Shown in pieces: positions 54,845-63,123 of a DNA stretch of 64,000 nucleotides. The notes beneath the pieces are model-generated. The model did no database searches. It worked only from the letters and a program-made list of their open reading frames with translations, and was not told the origin of the DNA. The position numbers and the translations under genes were made by a program. Location of the stretch: positions 39,595 through 103,594 of the forward strand of contig UEHQ01000013.1 of assembly GCA_900489925.1 (NCBI GenBank), given 5' to 3'. The DNA comes from Hyphomicrobiales bacterium (GTDB lineage: Bacteria > Pseudomonadota > Alphaproteobacteria > Rhizobiales > Rhizobiaceae). Position 1 is the first letter of the stretch; each line of letters starts with the position of its first letter.

Positions 54845-55297
54845 ATGCAGAAAATCACCCCATGCCTGTGGTTCGACAACCAGCTCGATGAAGCGATTGC
54901 CTTTTACACGGGAATATTCAGAAACGCCGGCGAGGCCCAGGTGAAGCGGGGGCCGGACGGGCGGGCATTTGCCGCGACCTTCGAACTCGAGGGGCAGCGC
55001 TTCATGGGATTGAACGGCGGCCCGCAGTTCAAGTTTACCGAAGCAATCTCTTTCTTCGTGCGCTGCGGTGATCAGGCCGAGGTCGATTATTACTGGGAGC
55101 ACCTGCTCGATGGCGGCAAGCCGCAGCAGTGCGGCTGGCTCAAAGATCGCTTCGGCGTCTCATGGCAAATCATTCCCGACGCGCTCATGCGGTATCTGAA
55201 TGATTCCGATGGCGAGAAGGCCATGCGGGTGCAGGCTGCCATGATGCAGATGGTCAAGATCGACATTTCAGCACTGGACGAAGCCTATGCGCGCTGA
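54845..55297 (+). CDS. VOC superfamily protein (PhnB/3-demethylubiquinone-methyltransferase-like)
   Basis: The 150-residue protein is of the PhnB-like glyoxalase fold: MQKITPCLWFDNQLDEAIAF, then EGQRFMGLNGGPQFKFTEAI and YYWEHLLDGGKPQQCGWLKD, and KDRFGVSWQIIP. Such proteins are often annotated as 3-demethylubiquinone-9 3-methyltransferases, but the fold points to a VOC enzyme of unknown substrate. The start follows AGGAGGACAAGCC. Longer frames upstream are not used. Confidence 0.85.
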   Translation: MQKITPCLWFDNQLDEAIAFYTGIFRNAGEAQVKRGPDGRAFAATFELEGQRFMGLNGGPQFKFTEAISFFVRCGDQAEVDYYWEHLLDGGKPQQCGWLKDRFGVSWQIIPDALMRYLNDSDGEKAMRVQAAMMQMVKIDISALDEAYAR

Positions 55298-55309
55298 GAT
55301 TCGCCGCAG

Positions 55310-56266
55310 CTAGGCATCCGCAGTCTGCATCGTCACCCGGAACGTCCGGAACTCATCGACAAGGAAATCGACGAGGGCCCGAACAGCGGTGGGCAAACCG
55401 CGCGATGCGGTAAATACAAGATAGATGGTGGCCTGGGACATCTGGTAGTCCGGCAGCAAGTGCACGAGGCTTCCATCGCGAATGCCGTCAGCACAAATGT
55501 GATCCGGAAGCAACCCCACCCCGACCCCCGATTCGATCGCGGCAAGAACCGCATGGACACTCCGGCAGCTCATGCGCGGTCTGTGCTCATGCCTGTGGAG
55601 CCCGCCATCGGGGCCCTTGAACTCCCAGATGTCGGCATCCCTCCACTCCGCCATCGCACCGGTAAAGGAGACCGTCGGCACATCGGCCAGACACTCGATG
55701 CCGCCATGCAGCGGCAGTGTCCTCGCGAGTTCCTTATTTGCCACCAGAATCAGATCCACCTTGCTCAGCACCCGCATCGTCAGCTCGGAATCGGTCTCAT
55801 CGATCAGCTGCGCACGAATGGCGAGATCCATTCGCTCGTTGATGATATCGACCCGCTGGTCGGTTGCGATCACCTGCAGCTGGATCTTCGGATACATCAA
55901 AAGGAACCGCGGCAGCATCGTTCCGAAGGAACCTTCGAGCAGGCCCGTCGGCACACCGATACGGACAACGCCTTGCGGCTCGCCGTTTGCGTCGTTCATG
56001 GTCTTGGCGGCGCGCTCGGCTTCGCGAAGCATGTTATCGCAATGGCGATAAAGCGAATGGCCGATATCCGTCACACGAAACCGATGCACTGTTCGTTCGA
56101 TCAACCGGACGCCGAGCCGCTCTTCCAATGACGAGATATGCCGGCTGAGCTTGGATTTCGGCAGACCCAGAACACGCCCCGCGGCGGAAAAGCCGCCATG
56201 GCGGACGACCGCTGCGAAATAGACGAAATCGTTCATGTCGGGAAAAATCTGTTCTGCGGCAGACAC
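55310..56266 (-). CDS. LysR family transcriptional regulator
   Basis: The 318-residue protein has an N-terminal winged helix with FVYFAAVVRHGGFSAAGRVL and LPKSKLSRHISSLEERLGVR, and a C-terminal two-lobed effector domain. The lysine in PKSKLSRH suggests the CrgA/DNA-binding subgroup that includes YafC-like regulators. The start is GTG 56266; ATG 56236 (MNDFVYF) is an alternative. Convergent with the VOC gene. The upstream palindromes at 56319-56365 may be its operator. Confidence 0.85.
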   Translation of the reverse strand: MSAAEQIFPDMNDFVYFAAVVRHGGFSAAGRVLGLPKSKLSRHISSLEERLGVRLIERTVHRFRVTDIGHSLYRHCDNMLREAERAAKTMNDANGEPQGVVRIGVPTGLLEGSFGTMLPRFLLMYPKIQLQVIATDQRVDIINERMDLAIRAQLIDETDSELTMRVLSKVDLILVANKELARTLPLHGGIECLADVPTVSFTGAMAEWRDADIWEFKGPDGGLHRHEHRPRMSCRSVHAVLAAIESGVGVGLLPDHICADGIRDGSLVHLLPDYQMSQATIYLVFTASRGLPTAVRALVDFLVDEFRTFRVTMQTADA

Positions 56267-56750
56267 AGTACGTCTCTTTCAATAATGCAATTCAGGCTCC
56301 CGTCGCCCGAATACGCTTCTTGGCCAATAATGCCAAGAACCAAAGCGTCGTTCCAAATTTGGAACATTGCGTTCCAATCGACGCACTTCAATTTGCTGCG
56401 GTGCGGTACTATCTCGCGCCTGTCACCACATCGGCATCGCTCCCCGCGATGTCGTTCAACCGCTCATGAGAGCATTCGCTACAGCTTCAGGATTTCGACG
56501 CGCCGCCAACAGCGACGCTCCCGTTGGCTTGCGCCTAAGTCATTGAAATTGTTGCTGAAAAACCACAATTTAATTGAAATAAACTGTTTAAAGTTCGATT
56601 TCGTTCACTGCTCAATTGATAGATTTACTTTGGGATGAAATGAAAAGTCAGCGGTTCGCTGATCCGCGCGCCGAAAGGCAATTACCGGAACGGCCGCCAT
56701 CACTTTTGTTTTATCGGCGGCAGTCCCTTCGAAAAGGAAATGGATTTCAA
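56267..56750. other. Intergenic region between LysR and porin genes
   Basis: About 484 bases separate the divergent starts. The left part holds the LysR palindromes; the right part (about 56540-56750) is much more AT-rich than its surroundings and probably carries the porin promoter and a long untranslated leader. No gene is seen. Confidence 0.6.
56319..56378. promoter_or_regulatory. Palindrome cluster upstream of the LysR gene
   Basis: CTTGGC/GCCAAG arms (56319-56337, seven-base spacer) are followed by GTTCCAAATTTGGAAC, a perfect 16-base palindrome (56350-56365), and a third half-site GTTCCAA (56371-56377). The spacing fits LysR activation and autoregulation sites 50-115 bases before the gene start. 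Confidence 0.5.
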
Positions 56751-57776
56751 ATGAACATACGGATGGTTATGTTGACCTCGGCCGCAGCTCTCGCGGCTCT
56801 GTCCTCCCCGGTCTTCGCTGCTGACGCAATCGTAGCAGCCGAGCCGGAACCGGTAGAATACGTCCGCGTCTGCGACGCGTACGGCACGGGCTATTTCTAC
56901 ATCCCCGGCACCGAAACCTGCCTCAAGATCGGCGGTTACCTGCGTTTCGAAGTCTATGGCGGCCCGGATCAGAAGGGTACCTCCGACTGGAACGCTCGTA
57001 CTCGCGCCCAGGTACAGTTCACCGCCAAGAGCGATACGGAATACGGCCCGCTCACCGGCGTGATCGTTCTGCGTAACAACGGCGACAACACCTCGACCGA
57101 AACCACTCTGGATTCGGCTTACATCGACATCGCCGGCCTCCGCGCTGGTCTGTTCTACAGCTGGTGGGATGACGATCTGAGCGGCGAAACGGACGTTCTG
57201 TCCAGCCACGAGACGCTGCACAACTCGATCCGTTATCAGTACGAAAACGGCGATTTCTACGCTGGCGTCAGCGTTGATGAGCTGGAAGACGGCTACTACA
57301 AGCCCGGCGAAAACGCGAACAACGTTGGCGTTGCTGTTGGTCTTGGCGGCAAGGCTGGCATCTTCTCCTACCAGTTGATCGGTTCCTACGACACCGACAA
57401 CGAAGAAGGCGCTGTCCGTGGTATCGGCTACGTTGAAGTTGGACCGGGCACCATCGGCCTCGCAGCTGCTTGGGCAAGCGGCCGCAACAGCTACTACGAT
57501 CAGTCTGAATGGACCGTCGCTGCTGAATACGCCCTCAAGGCAACAGACAAGCTGACGATCACGCCGGCTGCTCAGTACTTCGGCAACTACGTAACCGATA
57601 CAGACTCGGCTACCCCCACGTCCTTCAAAGGCCTGGGCGACGCTTGGGCGGTTGGCGTAACGGTCGACTACCAGATCGTTGACAACCTCTACGCAAAGGC
57701 AACCGTGAACTACACGGATCCGGATGACGCCAACGAAGTAACGTCGGGCTTCTTCCGTCTGCAGCGCGCGTTCTAA
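56751..57776 (+). CDS. Outer-membrane porin, alphaproteobacterial type (RopA/Omp2-like)
   Basis: The 341-residue protein has a signal peptide MNIRMVMLTSAAALAALSS ending FAAD. The mature N-terminus AEPEPVEYVRVCDAYGTGYFYIPGTETCLKIGGYLRFEV is the porin_2 signature, with two Cys that form a disulfide, and it ends with Phe (RLQRAF) for outer-membrane insertion. Alternating beta strands and an acidic L3-like loop fill the rest. It is the major 16-strand general porin of rhizobia. The codon use is biased to preferred codons, as in highly expressed genes. A stem-loop follows. Confidence 0.93.
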   Translation: MNIRMVMLTSAAALAALSSPVFAADAIVAAEPEPVEYVRVCDAYGTGYFYIPGTETCLKIGGYLRFEVYGGPDQKGTSDWNARTRAQVQFTAKSDTEYGPLTGVIVLRNNGDNTSTETTLDSAYIDIAGLRAGLFYSWWDDDLSGETDVLSSHETLHNSIRYQYENGDFYAGVSVDELEDGYYKPGENANNVGVAVGLGGKAGIFSYQLIGSYDTDNEEGAVRGIGYVEVGPGTIGLAAAWASGRNSYYDQSEWTVAAEYALKATDKLTITPAAQYFGNYVTDTDSATPTSFKGLGDAWAVGVTVDYQIVDNLYAKATVNYTDPDDANEVTSGFFRLQRAF

Positions 57777-57790
57777 TCTGAACTTCCGGT

Positions 57791-57810
57791 GCCCCGGCTT
57801 TGTCCGGGGC
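57791..57810 (+). terminator. Stem-loop terminator of the porin gene
   Basis: GCCCCGG (57791-57797) pairs with CCGGGGC (57804-57810) around CTTTGT, 14 bases after the porin stop. It is followed by TCCTCC rather than a T-run, so termination may be partial. The remaining 57811-58034 holds no supported gene. Confidence 0.65.
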
Positions 57811-58034
57811 TCCTCCAGTATTGCGTTTTCTGATCCGATTGACCTCCGATCAGTTACGGGGAATGGTCCGGTTTCCCTGCCGGACCTTCCTTGCAGCGCT
57901 TATCCTGCTCCGAAGCGCTTCCCCCAACAACGGCTTGTCGACCAAAAGGCGATCAACTCCACTTTCAAACCTACGAACTTTGCCTGGCAATTAGTTCTTG
58001 GTTATCGTCGTGATCCAACATCGAGACACGGCTC

Positions 58035-58421
58035 ATGGAACTTAGAGTAGATCCAAATCCATCGAATAGAGAACTAAACGCACTTTGGCGCGCAGCCTGG
58101 GGTGAAATCCAGGACCGGGATTTCGCTCAAGTTCTTGCGCGAAGCTTGGCACATGTGGGAGCCTATCACCAGGAGCGCCTGACCGGCTTTGTGAATGTCG
58201 CTTGGGATGGGGGCGTACACGCATTCATTCTCGACACGTGCGTCCACCCGGCGTTCCGCCGCAAAGGCATTGCATCAGCGCTCGTCAAGACTGCTACGGA
58301 GTGCGCGCGAGCGCGCGGCGCGCAATGGCTCCATGTCGACTTCGAGCACGATCTCACCGAATTCTACTACAAATGTGGCTTCACACCGACCAGCGCAGGT
58401 CTCATGCGCCTAAGCCGGTAA
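58035..58421 (+). CDS. GNAT family N-acetyltransferase
   Basis: The 128-residue protein is a short GNAT acetyltransferase. The acetyl-CoA loop is VHPAFRRKGIASALVKTA (R-x-x-G-x-A), followed by FYYKCGFTPTSAGLMRLS, the usual C-terminal beta strand. The acceptor is unknown. Its last 12 bases overlap the end of the convergent DUF427 gene. Confidence 0.82.
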   Translation: MELRVDPNPSNRELNALWRAAWGEIQDRDFAQVLARSLAHVGAYHQERLTGFVNVAWDGGVHAFILDTCVHPAFRRKGIASALVKTATECARARGAQWLHVDFEHDLTEFYYKCGFTPTSAGLMRLSR

Positions 58422-58790
58422 CTCTTCGATCGAATCCACGCGCTCCGGATAGAACGCGAAATGCGATTTGATCTCGCTGACGGCAGCGTAGGGATTTTCA
58501 TAAGTCCAGATTGCATTCTCGGCGCGCGCTCCGCCCAAGGGGATGCTGTAATACGATGCTTCGCCCTTGTAGGGGCAGTAGGTGTGATCGTGCGTTCTCT
58601 CGACGAGGCTCAGGTCCACATCCGAGCGCGGTATGTAGATGACCGGCGCGTATGTGGATTCCCTGAGCGTCAGCGTGTTGTGGCTATCTGCAATCACCTG
58701 TCCGCCGAGCTTGACGATCACGCGCGACGTATTGCGCGTGATCGTAATCGGATGATCAGGGCCGGGTATTTTCATCGACTGGACTGACAT
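58410..58790 (-). CDS. DUF427 domain protein
   Basis: The 126-residue protein has the DUF427 motifs TRNTSRVIVKLGGQVIADS, YAPVIYIPRSDVDLSLVER and HTYCPYKGEASYYS. This CPYKG-like sequence is the family core. Function is unknown. The convergent GNAT gene shares its final 12 bases. Confidence 0.87.
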   Translation of the reverse strand: MSVQSMKIPGPDHPITITRNTSRVIVKLGGQVIADSHNTLTLRESTYAPVIYIPRSDVDLSLVERTHDHTYCPYKGEASYYSIPLGGARAENAIWTYENPYAAVSEIKSHFAFYPERVDSIEELPA

Positions 58791-58875
58791 CGGCTGCTCC
58801 TCTTTTCCCTCTGGAAGGATATAGGGGCGGCTCGAAGAAATTGCAGGAGCTATCGGCGCTCCTGCAAAGGATCAG

Positions 58876-59808
58876 TCACCAGCGGTCGAGGCCGAGCAGC
58901 TTTCGTCCCAGCGGCGACAGCTCGGCTGTGCTTGCATTGTGCTTTTCCCATTCGCGCGGGTCGCCCGGGAAGGCATCGCGCTTTGGATGATCGAGTTCAC
59001 GCCACAGGCGAATACGTTCTTCCCGTTCCGCGACGTTGTCATATTCGGCCGGATGCATCGAGATGTACTGAGCCATGCGCACGCGATTGTCCGAATGGTT
59101 CGGGCGCACCCCGTGGGCCAGTAGCGAGTTGAAGATCATCAGGTCTCCGGGCTCCATGTCGATATTGACGACCGACAAACCTGTCATATCAGGATGCATC
59201 GGATCGCGATCGTCCGGCTGTGTCTTCACCCACTCCTCGAAATGCTCGAACAGCTCGGGCACGCACTGGAAGCCGCCAACATCGCCGTCCTGCTTCTTCA
59301 GGCTCAGTACGCCCTGAACGCCGATCGGCAAGGGGCGGATCGAGGTATCGACGTCCCAATGGATGAAGCCGTTCGGATTGCCCTTGACCTTCTTCGGAGG
59401 ATTGAGGTTTGCGCGGTCGATCGTCGCCCACAGATCCTCACGATCCCAGATGTCGACGAAGGCGCCGTAGACCCGCGGCTGCATCCGATTGTCCCACAAT
59501 GCCTGGTGATTATAGATCTCCAGCATCCCGGTGTTGTTCAGTTCCTTCATCTTGTGTTCGCGCCGCTGCGGCGCGTACCATGTCGACTGGTCGCTGGGGT
59601 CCTTCTCGTCAAAGCGCCAGAGCACCTCGGCAAGTCGCTCGACATTCTCCGCAGGCACCGCCTGCCGCACGATCACATAGCCCTTGGTAATCCAATGCTG
59701 CCAATCCGCTTCCGACAACACCCGAAGCGGCATCGTCTTCTGGATGTCCTTCAGCTGCGTCGTGGTCGATGACGTCGGGTGAGCGTCGCGCTTCAATGCC
59801 TGTTGCAT
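58876..59808 (-). CDS. Phytanoyl-CoA dioxygenase family protein (Fe(II)/2-oxoglutarate)
   Basis: The 310-residue enzyme is a non-heme iron oxygenase. The facial triad is visible as HWDVDTS (His-x-Asp) and the later His in LLAHGVRPNHSDN, with Arg of NRVRMAQ for 2-oxoglutarate. The family hydroxylates small acids, ectoine or secondary metabolites; the substrate here is unknown. The ATG at 59808 follows GGAGGGAATA. It is divergent from an AraC regulator 133 bases away, which probably controls it. Confidence 0.83.
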   Translation of the reverse strand: MQQALKRDAHPTSSTTTQLKDIQKTMPLRVLSEADWQHWITKGYVIVRQAVPAENVERLAEVLWRFDEKDPSDQSTWYAPQRREHKMKELNNTGMLEIYNHQALWDNRMQPRVYGAFVDIWDREDLWATIDRANLNPPKKVKGNPNGFIHWDVDTSIRPLPIGVQGVLSLKKQDGDVGGFQCVPELFEHFEEWVKTQPDDRDPMHPDMTGLSVVNIDMEPGDLMIFNSLLAHGVRPNHSDNRVRMAQYISMHPAEYDNVAEREERIRLWRELDHPKRDAFPGDPREWEKHNASTAELSPLGRKLLGLDRW

Positions 59809-59885
59809 GTATTCCCTCCATTTCCGCAATCCCTGTCTGATCAGGCGATGGATGAAGCGTAGCCGCCCACGAAGAAGAATGTTGT

Positions 59886-59897
59886 GGCCATATGGCC
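59886..59897. promoter_or_regulatory. Palindrome GGCCATATGGCC in the PhyH/AraC divergent region
   Basis: This perfect 12-base palindrome lies 78 bases upstream of the dioxygenase and 44 bases upstream of the AraC start. It is a candidate operator, though AraC sites are usually direct repeats. Confidence 0.35.
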
Positions 59898-59940
59898 GCG
59901 TCTGATACTATTCTGGCTTCCTATAGGATTGAGATGCTGG

Positions 59941-60801
59941 ATGAGGCCCTATCTCGAAAAACTGACGCTCGAGCCGGACAGCTCGCTTAGCCGCCTGAAC
60001 CGGCGGCTGGACGATGCAATCCCCTTCCAATGGCATCATCATCCCGAATTCGAGCTGACCTTGACGCTCAACTCTCGCGGCCAGCGCTTCATTGGCGACC
60101 ATGTCGGTGAATATCACGACGGCGATCTCGTGCTGGTTGGCCCCAACCTGCCCCACACCTGGTTTTCGCGCGAAAAGATCGAGGCCGGCGAACCGCACAT
60201 CGCGCTCGTCATATGGTTTCATCCCGATTGGGCGCAGCAGATGGTGCACGACTTCATCGAGTTCCGTCCGTTTTCAACCATGCTTGCGCGCGCCAGTCGC
60301 GGACTGCAATTCACGCCGACGGCGGCCGAGGCGGTCCGCAGCATGTTCGAAAGTCTCTTTTCGTGCTCACCGGCAGAACGGCTGCTGACACTGCTGACAG
60401 TTCTCAATCGCCTTTCATTCGATGCGTCGCAGCCACTCGCAAGCACGCCTGCCCTCCAGGATGCTCCCGGCGAAAACCGGGACCGCATCGACCGCGTCCT
60501 GACGCATATTCACACGAATTACGCGAGGTCGATCAAATTGCCTGAATTGGCCGACATCGCGGCCCTCAGCCTTTCCGGGCTGCACCGGCTATTCCTCAGG
60601 CATACGGGAAAGACAATCTCGGACTACGTCACGCATATCAGGATCGGCGATGCCTGCGCCCGTCTGTCGGGCACACCGCAGCCAATCAGCTATATCGCCG
60701 ATGTCATCGGATATGCTTCGCTGGCAAACTTTAACAGGCAGTTTCGCAGCCTCAAGGGTATGACGCCGCGTGAGTACCGCAACCTCTTCCGCACGCAATG
60801 A
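59941..60801 (+). CDS. AraC family transcriptional regulator
   Basis: The 286-residue protein has an N-terminal cupin sensor (HHHPEFELTLTLNSRGQRFIGDHVGEY, then DLVLVGPNLPHTW) and a C-terminal double helix-turn-helix (about residues 190-286) with ELADIAALSLSGLHRLFLRHTGKTI and the second SYIADVIGYASLANFNRQFRSLKGMTPREYR. The cupin suggests a sugar or small acid ligand. It is divergent from the PhyH-type dioxygenase, its likely target. The ATG at 59941 is used. Confidence 0.87.
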   Translation: MRPYLEKLTLEPDSSLSRLNRRLDDAIPFQWHHHPEFELTLTLNSRGQRFIGDHVGEYHDGDLVLVGPNLPHTWFSREKIEAGEPHIALVIWFHPDWAQQMVHDFIEFRPFSTMLARASRGLQFTPTAAEAVRSMFESLFSCSPAERLLTLLTVLNRLSFDASQPLASTPALQDAPGENRDRIDRVLTHIHTNYARSIKLPELADIAALSLSGLHRLFLRHTGKTISDYVTHIRIGDACARLSGTPQPISYIADVIGYASLANFNRQFRSLKGMTPREYRNLFRTQ

Positions 60802-60858
60802 CAGCGCCGGAACGGCACTGCCTTGTGGGTAGAAAATCAATCTGAGGGGAATCGCTGC

Positions 60859-61020
60859 CTAGTGCAGGGTTTCAGGCCGTACATCACCTGCGAGGATCGC
60901 GGCCACATCTTCCAGAGCGGCCACCAGAACGTCCGTGAGTTCGTCGCCTTTGCTCTCGATCAGGGCCACCTTGGTCGCCTCATCCTGCAGCTCAAAAAAA
61001 CGTTCGATCTCGTACGACAT
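60859..61020 (-). CDS. Small 53-residue protein
   Basis: The frame begins MSYEIERFFELQDEATKVAL and ends RPETLH. It has an acidic, amphipathic helical character (LTDVLVAALEDVAAIL) and no membrane segment. GAGGGA eight bases upstream is a good ribosome-binding site. The opposite-strand frame is less protein-like. No family is recognised. The remaining 61021-61219 holds nothing else I can support. Confidence 0.6.
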   Translation of the reverse strand: MSYEIERFFELQDEATKVALIESKGDELTDVLVAALEDVAAILAGDVRPETLH

Positions 61021-61219
61021 TTCATTGTCCCTCTTGTGCCGCTAACATCCGGCGATGGGACAAAGCTAAGCGGTCATGCTTGTGTCGAACTGGATCGGCA
61101 CGCAGTGGGCGCTTCCGTATCAGATCGACACAACCAACTTAGCGCATTTGGCGAAAGCTTCCAGAGCGTTAAGAAAAACTTCTGTGATTTCCATAACTTC
61201 AGTGGGATGACGTCACCTT

Positions 61220-62104
61220 TCAACGCTCGGATTGGCCGATCAATTCCGTGAGCCATGTAGTGAACGCGGCCATGGCGGGCGTGACCGGGCGCGAGTGCAG
61301 CCGCGTCAGCCAATAGCTGCCCATCGACACGCTGGTTTCAAACGGTTGTGCGATCGCACCCATCGCAAGATAGCGCTCGAACATCTTCGGCGGCGCGAGA
61401 CCGACGCCTGCCCCCTGCTGAATGGCTTCCATCATTGCCAGCGATGTGTCAAAAACGATGCTGTTCTGCATCGGTCCGGAATTGGACACTCCGGCAGCTT
61501 CGAACCACTGCTTCCATTCGTCCGGCCGGTAGGAGCGAAGCAGCACCTTGTCGAGCAGATCTGCCGGCTCCCTCAGATCACGGGCGATCTCGGGCGTGCA
61601 CAGCACCGATAGCGGCGCCTCGAAAAGCCGCGTTGCCTCCGTCGCATGCCACGCACCGCTGCCGAATCGAATGGCAAGGTCGAGCCCTTCGGCCGCCAGA
61701 TCGACGCGATTGTTGTTGGTGGAAAGCCGGAGGTCGACATAGGGATAACGGTCCCGAAAAGCGGCAAGTCGCGGCAAGAGCCAACCGACGGCGAAGGTTC
61801 CGACCGCGCCCACCGCAAGCACCTCGCGAACATGGCCGTCGCGCAGCCGTTCGACTGCGCCGGCCATTCGGTCGAAACTGTCGCGCAGCACCGGCAGCAG
61901 GCTATCGCCCTCGGTCGTGATCATCAGCCCGCGCGGCAATCGCCGAAACAGCGTAACGCCCAACTGCGCCTCGAGACCATTCACCTGATGGCTGACCGCC
62001 GCCTGCGTGACGTTGAGCTCGATCGCAGCCTTGGTGAAGCTGAGATGCCTGGCCGAGGCCTCGAAAGCCCGAAATGCGTTCAAGGGAAGATATGGCCGAA
62101 CCAT
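61220..62104 (-). CDS. LysR family regulator, AmpR/GcvA-like
   Basis: The 294-residue protein begins MVRPYLPLNAFRAFEASARH, the exact style of GcvA and AmpR, with LSFTKAAIELNVTQAAVSHQV as the helix-turn-helix. The effector domain has GAVGTFAVGWLLPRL and GVGLAPPKMFER. It is divergent from a class D beta-lactamase with 107 bases between starts, the genetic layout of ampR-bla pairs. So it probably controls the lactamase in response to cell-wall damage. Confidence 0.87.
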   Translation of the reverse strand: MVRPYLPLNAFRAFEASARHLSFTKAAIELNVTQAAVSHQVNGLEAQLGVTLFRRLPRGLMITTEGDSLLPVLRDSFDRMAGAVERLRDGHVREVLAVGAVGTFAVGWLLPRLAAFRDRYPYVDLRLSTNNNRVDLAAEGLDLAIRFGSGAWHATEATRLFEAPLSVLCTPEIARDLREPADLLDKVLLRSYRPDEWKQWFEAAGVSNSGPMQNSIVFDTSLAMMEAIQQGAGVGLAPPKMFERYLAMGAIAQPFETSVSMGSYWLTRLHSRPVTPAMAAFTTWLTELIGQSER

Positions 62105-62123
62105 GGCGATGCCTCAATTTTTC

Positions 62124-62135
62124 TAATGGCTAATC
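62124..62135. promoter_or_regulatory. Tandem CTAAT half-sites between the AmpR-like gene and bla
   Basis: CTAAT occurs at 62124-62128 and 62131-62135, two bases apart. CTAAT is the contact motif known for GcvA, and the regulator here is GcvA/AmpR-like. Confidence 0.45.
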
Positions 62136-62211
62136 CCAATATTGATCCTTTGTCTATGGGTCAAACCGCTGGTAGCTCTTTCGTCGAAACGATAGATACA
62201 AGGGAGATATT

Positions 62212-63123
62212 ATGAAATTCGGCGCCGCCATCCTTGCTTTCGCAGCCACCGGACTTCTTGCGTCCGTGGCTCAGGCCAAAACAATTTGTACGGTCGTGGC
62301 GGATGCCAAGACAGGCAAAACGATCGTCCAGGAAGGCGACTGCACCGACCGGGTGACCCCTGCCTCCACCTTCAAGGTCGCGCTCAGCGTCATCGGTTAT
62401 GACGCTGGCTTTCTCAAGGACGAGCACAACCCGACGCTTCCCTTCCACAAGGGCGATGTCGATTGGGGCGGCGAGAACTGGAAGCAGCCGACAGATGCGG
62501 TTCGCTGGCTCAAATACTCCGTCGTCTGGTTCTCGCAGCGCATAACCCACGCGCTCGGCGAAAAGGCACTCCACGACTACGCGACCAAGCTGAACTACGG
62601 CAATGCCGATTTCTCCGGCGACGCCGGCAAGAACAACGGCCTCGACCGTGCGTGGATCGCCTCGTCGCTGAAGATATCGCCGCTGGAACAGATCGCGTTT
62701 CTGAGAAGGCTGGTGAACCGTGACCTTCCGGTCAGCACCCACGCAATGGATATGACGCTGAAGGTGATCGAGACCATGCCCGATCAAGGCGGCTGGACCG
62801 TTCAAGGCAAGACCGGAATGGCCTACCCGCGAAACCCGGACTACACCTTTGACGAACCGCATCCCTGGGGCTGGTATGTCGGCTGGGCGAAGAAGGGCGA
62901 TCGCACTGTCGTCTTCGCTCGCCTGATACAGGATGACAGAAAGCTCCAAGGCACGGCAGGCGTTCGCGCCCGCGATGCGCTTCTCTCCGAGCTGCCGTCC
63001 ATGCTCTCAGGGCAGGTGGGCGTCGGCGGAGGCCACGACAGGCTTCCGGCGCGTCGCGATCAGAAATCGGGGAATCCTCGGCTCCGCCACTGCGACTTCG
63101 GGATCGCAGAGCCGACGTCATAG
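62212..63123 (+). CDS. Class D (OXA-type) beta-lactamase
   Basis: The 303-residue periplasmic enzyme has a signal peptide ending AQAK. All class D motifs are present: STFK (Ser 52, Lys 55), SVV (103-105), YGN (129-131) and KTG (200-202), with WGWYVGW near 220 as in OXA enzymes. It would hydrolyse penicillins through a carbamylated lysine. The family normally ends near residue 265; here about 38 extra residues (from LSGQVGVGGG to AEPTS) follow, and they run 64 bases into the convergent DUF930 gene. This tail may be a lost stop or frameshift near 63010. Confidence 0.9.
   Translation: MKFGAAILAFAATGLLASVAQAKTICTVVADAKTGKTIVQEGDCTDRVTPASTFKVALSVIGYDAGFLKDEHNPTLPFHKGDVDWGGENWKQPTDAVRWLKYSVVWFSQRITHALGEKALHDYATKLNYGNADFSGDAGKNNGLDRAWIASSLKISPLEQIAFLRRLVNRDLPVSTHAMDMTLKVIETMPDQGGWTVQGKTGMAYPRNPDYTFDEPHPWGWYVGWAKKGDRTVVFARLIQDDRKLQGTAGVRARDALLSELPSMLSGQVGVGGGHDRLPARRDQKSGNPRLRHCDFGIAEPTS

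Noticed and set aside
57800..57994. 64-codon frame after the porin
   Set aside because: No ribosome-binding site; its start lies in the loop of the terminator hairpin and no protein pattern is visible.
60823..61251. 142-codon plus-strand frame between AraC and LysR genes
   Set aside because: It overlaps the better-supported minus-strand 53-residue gene and the LysR end, starts inside an unlikely context and has no motif.
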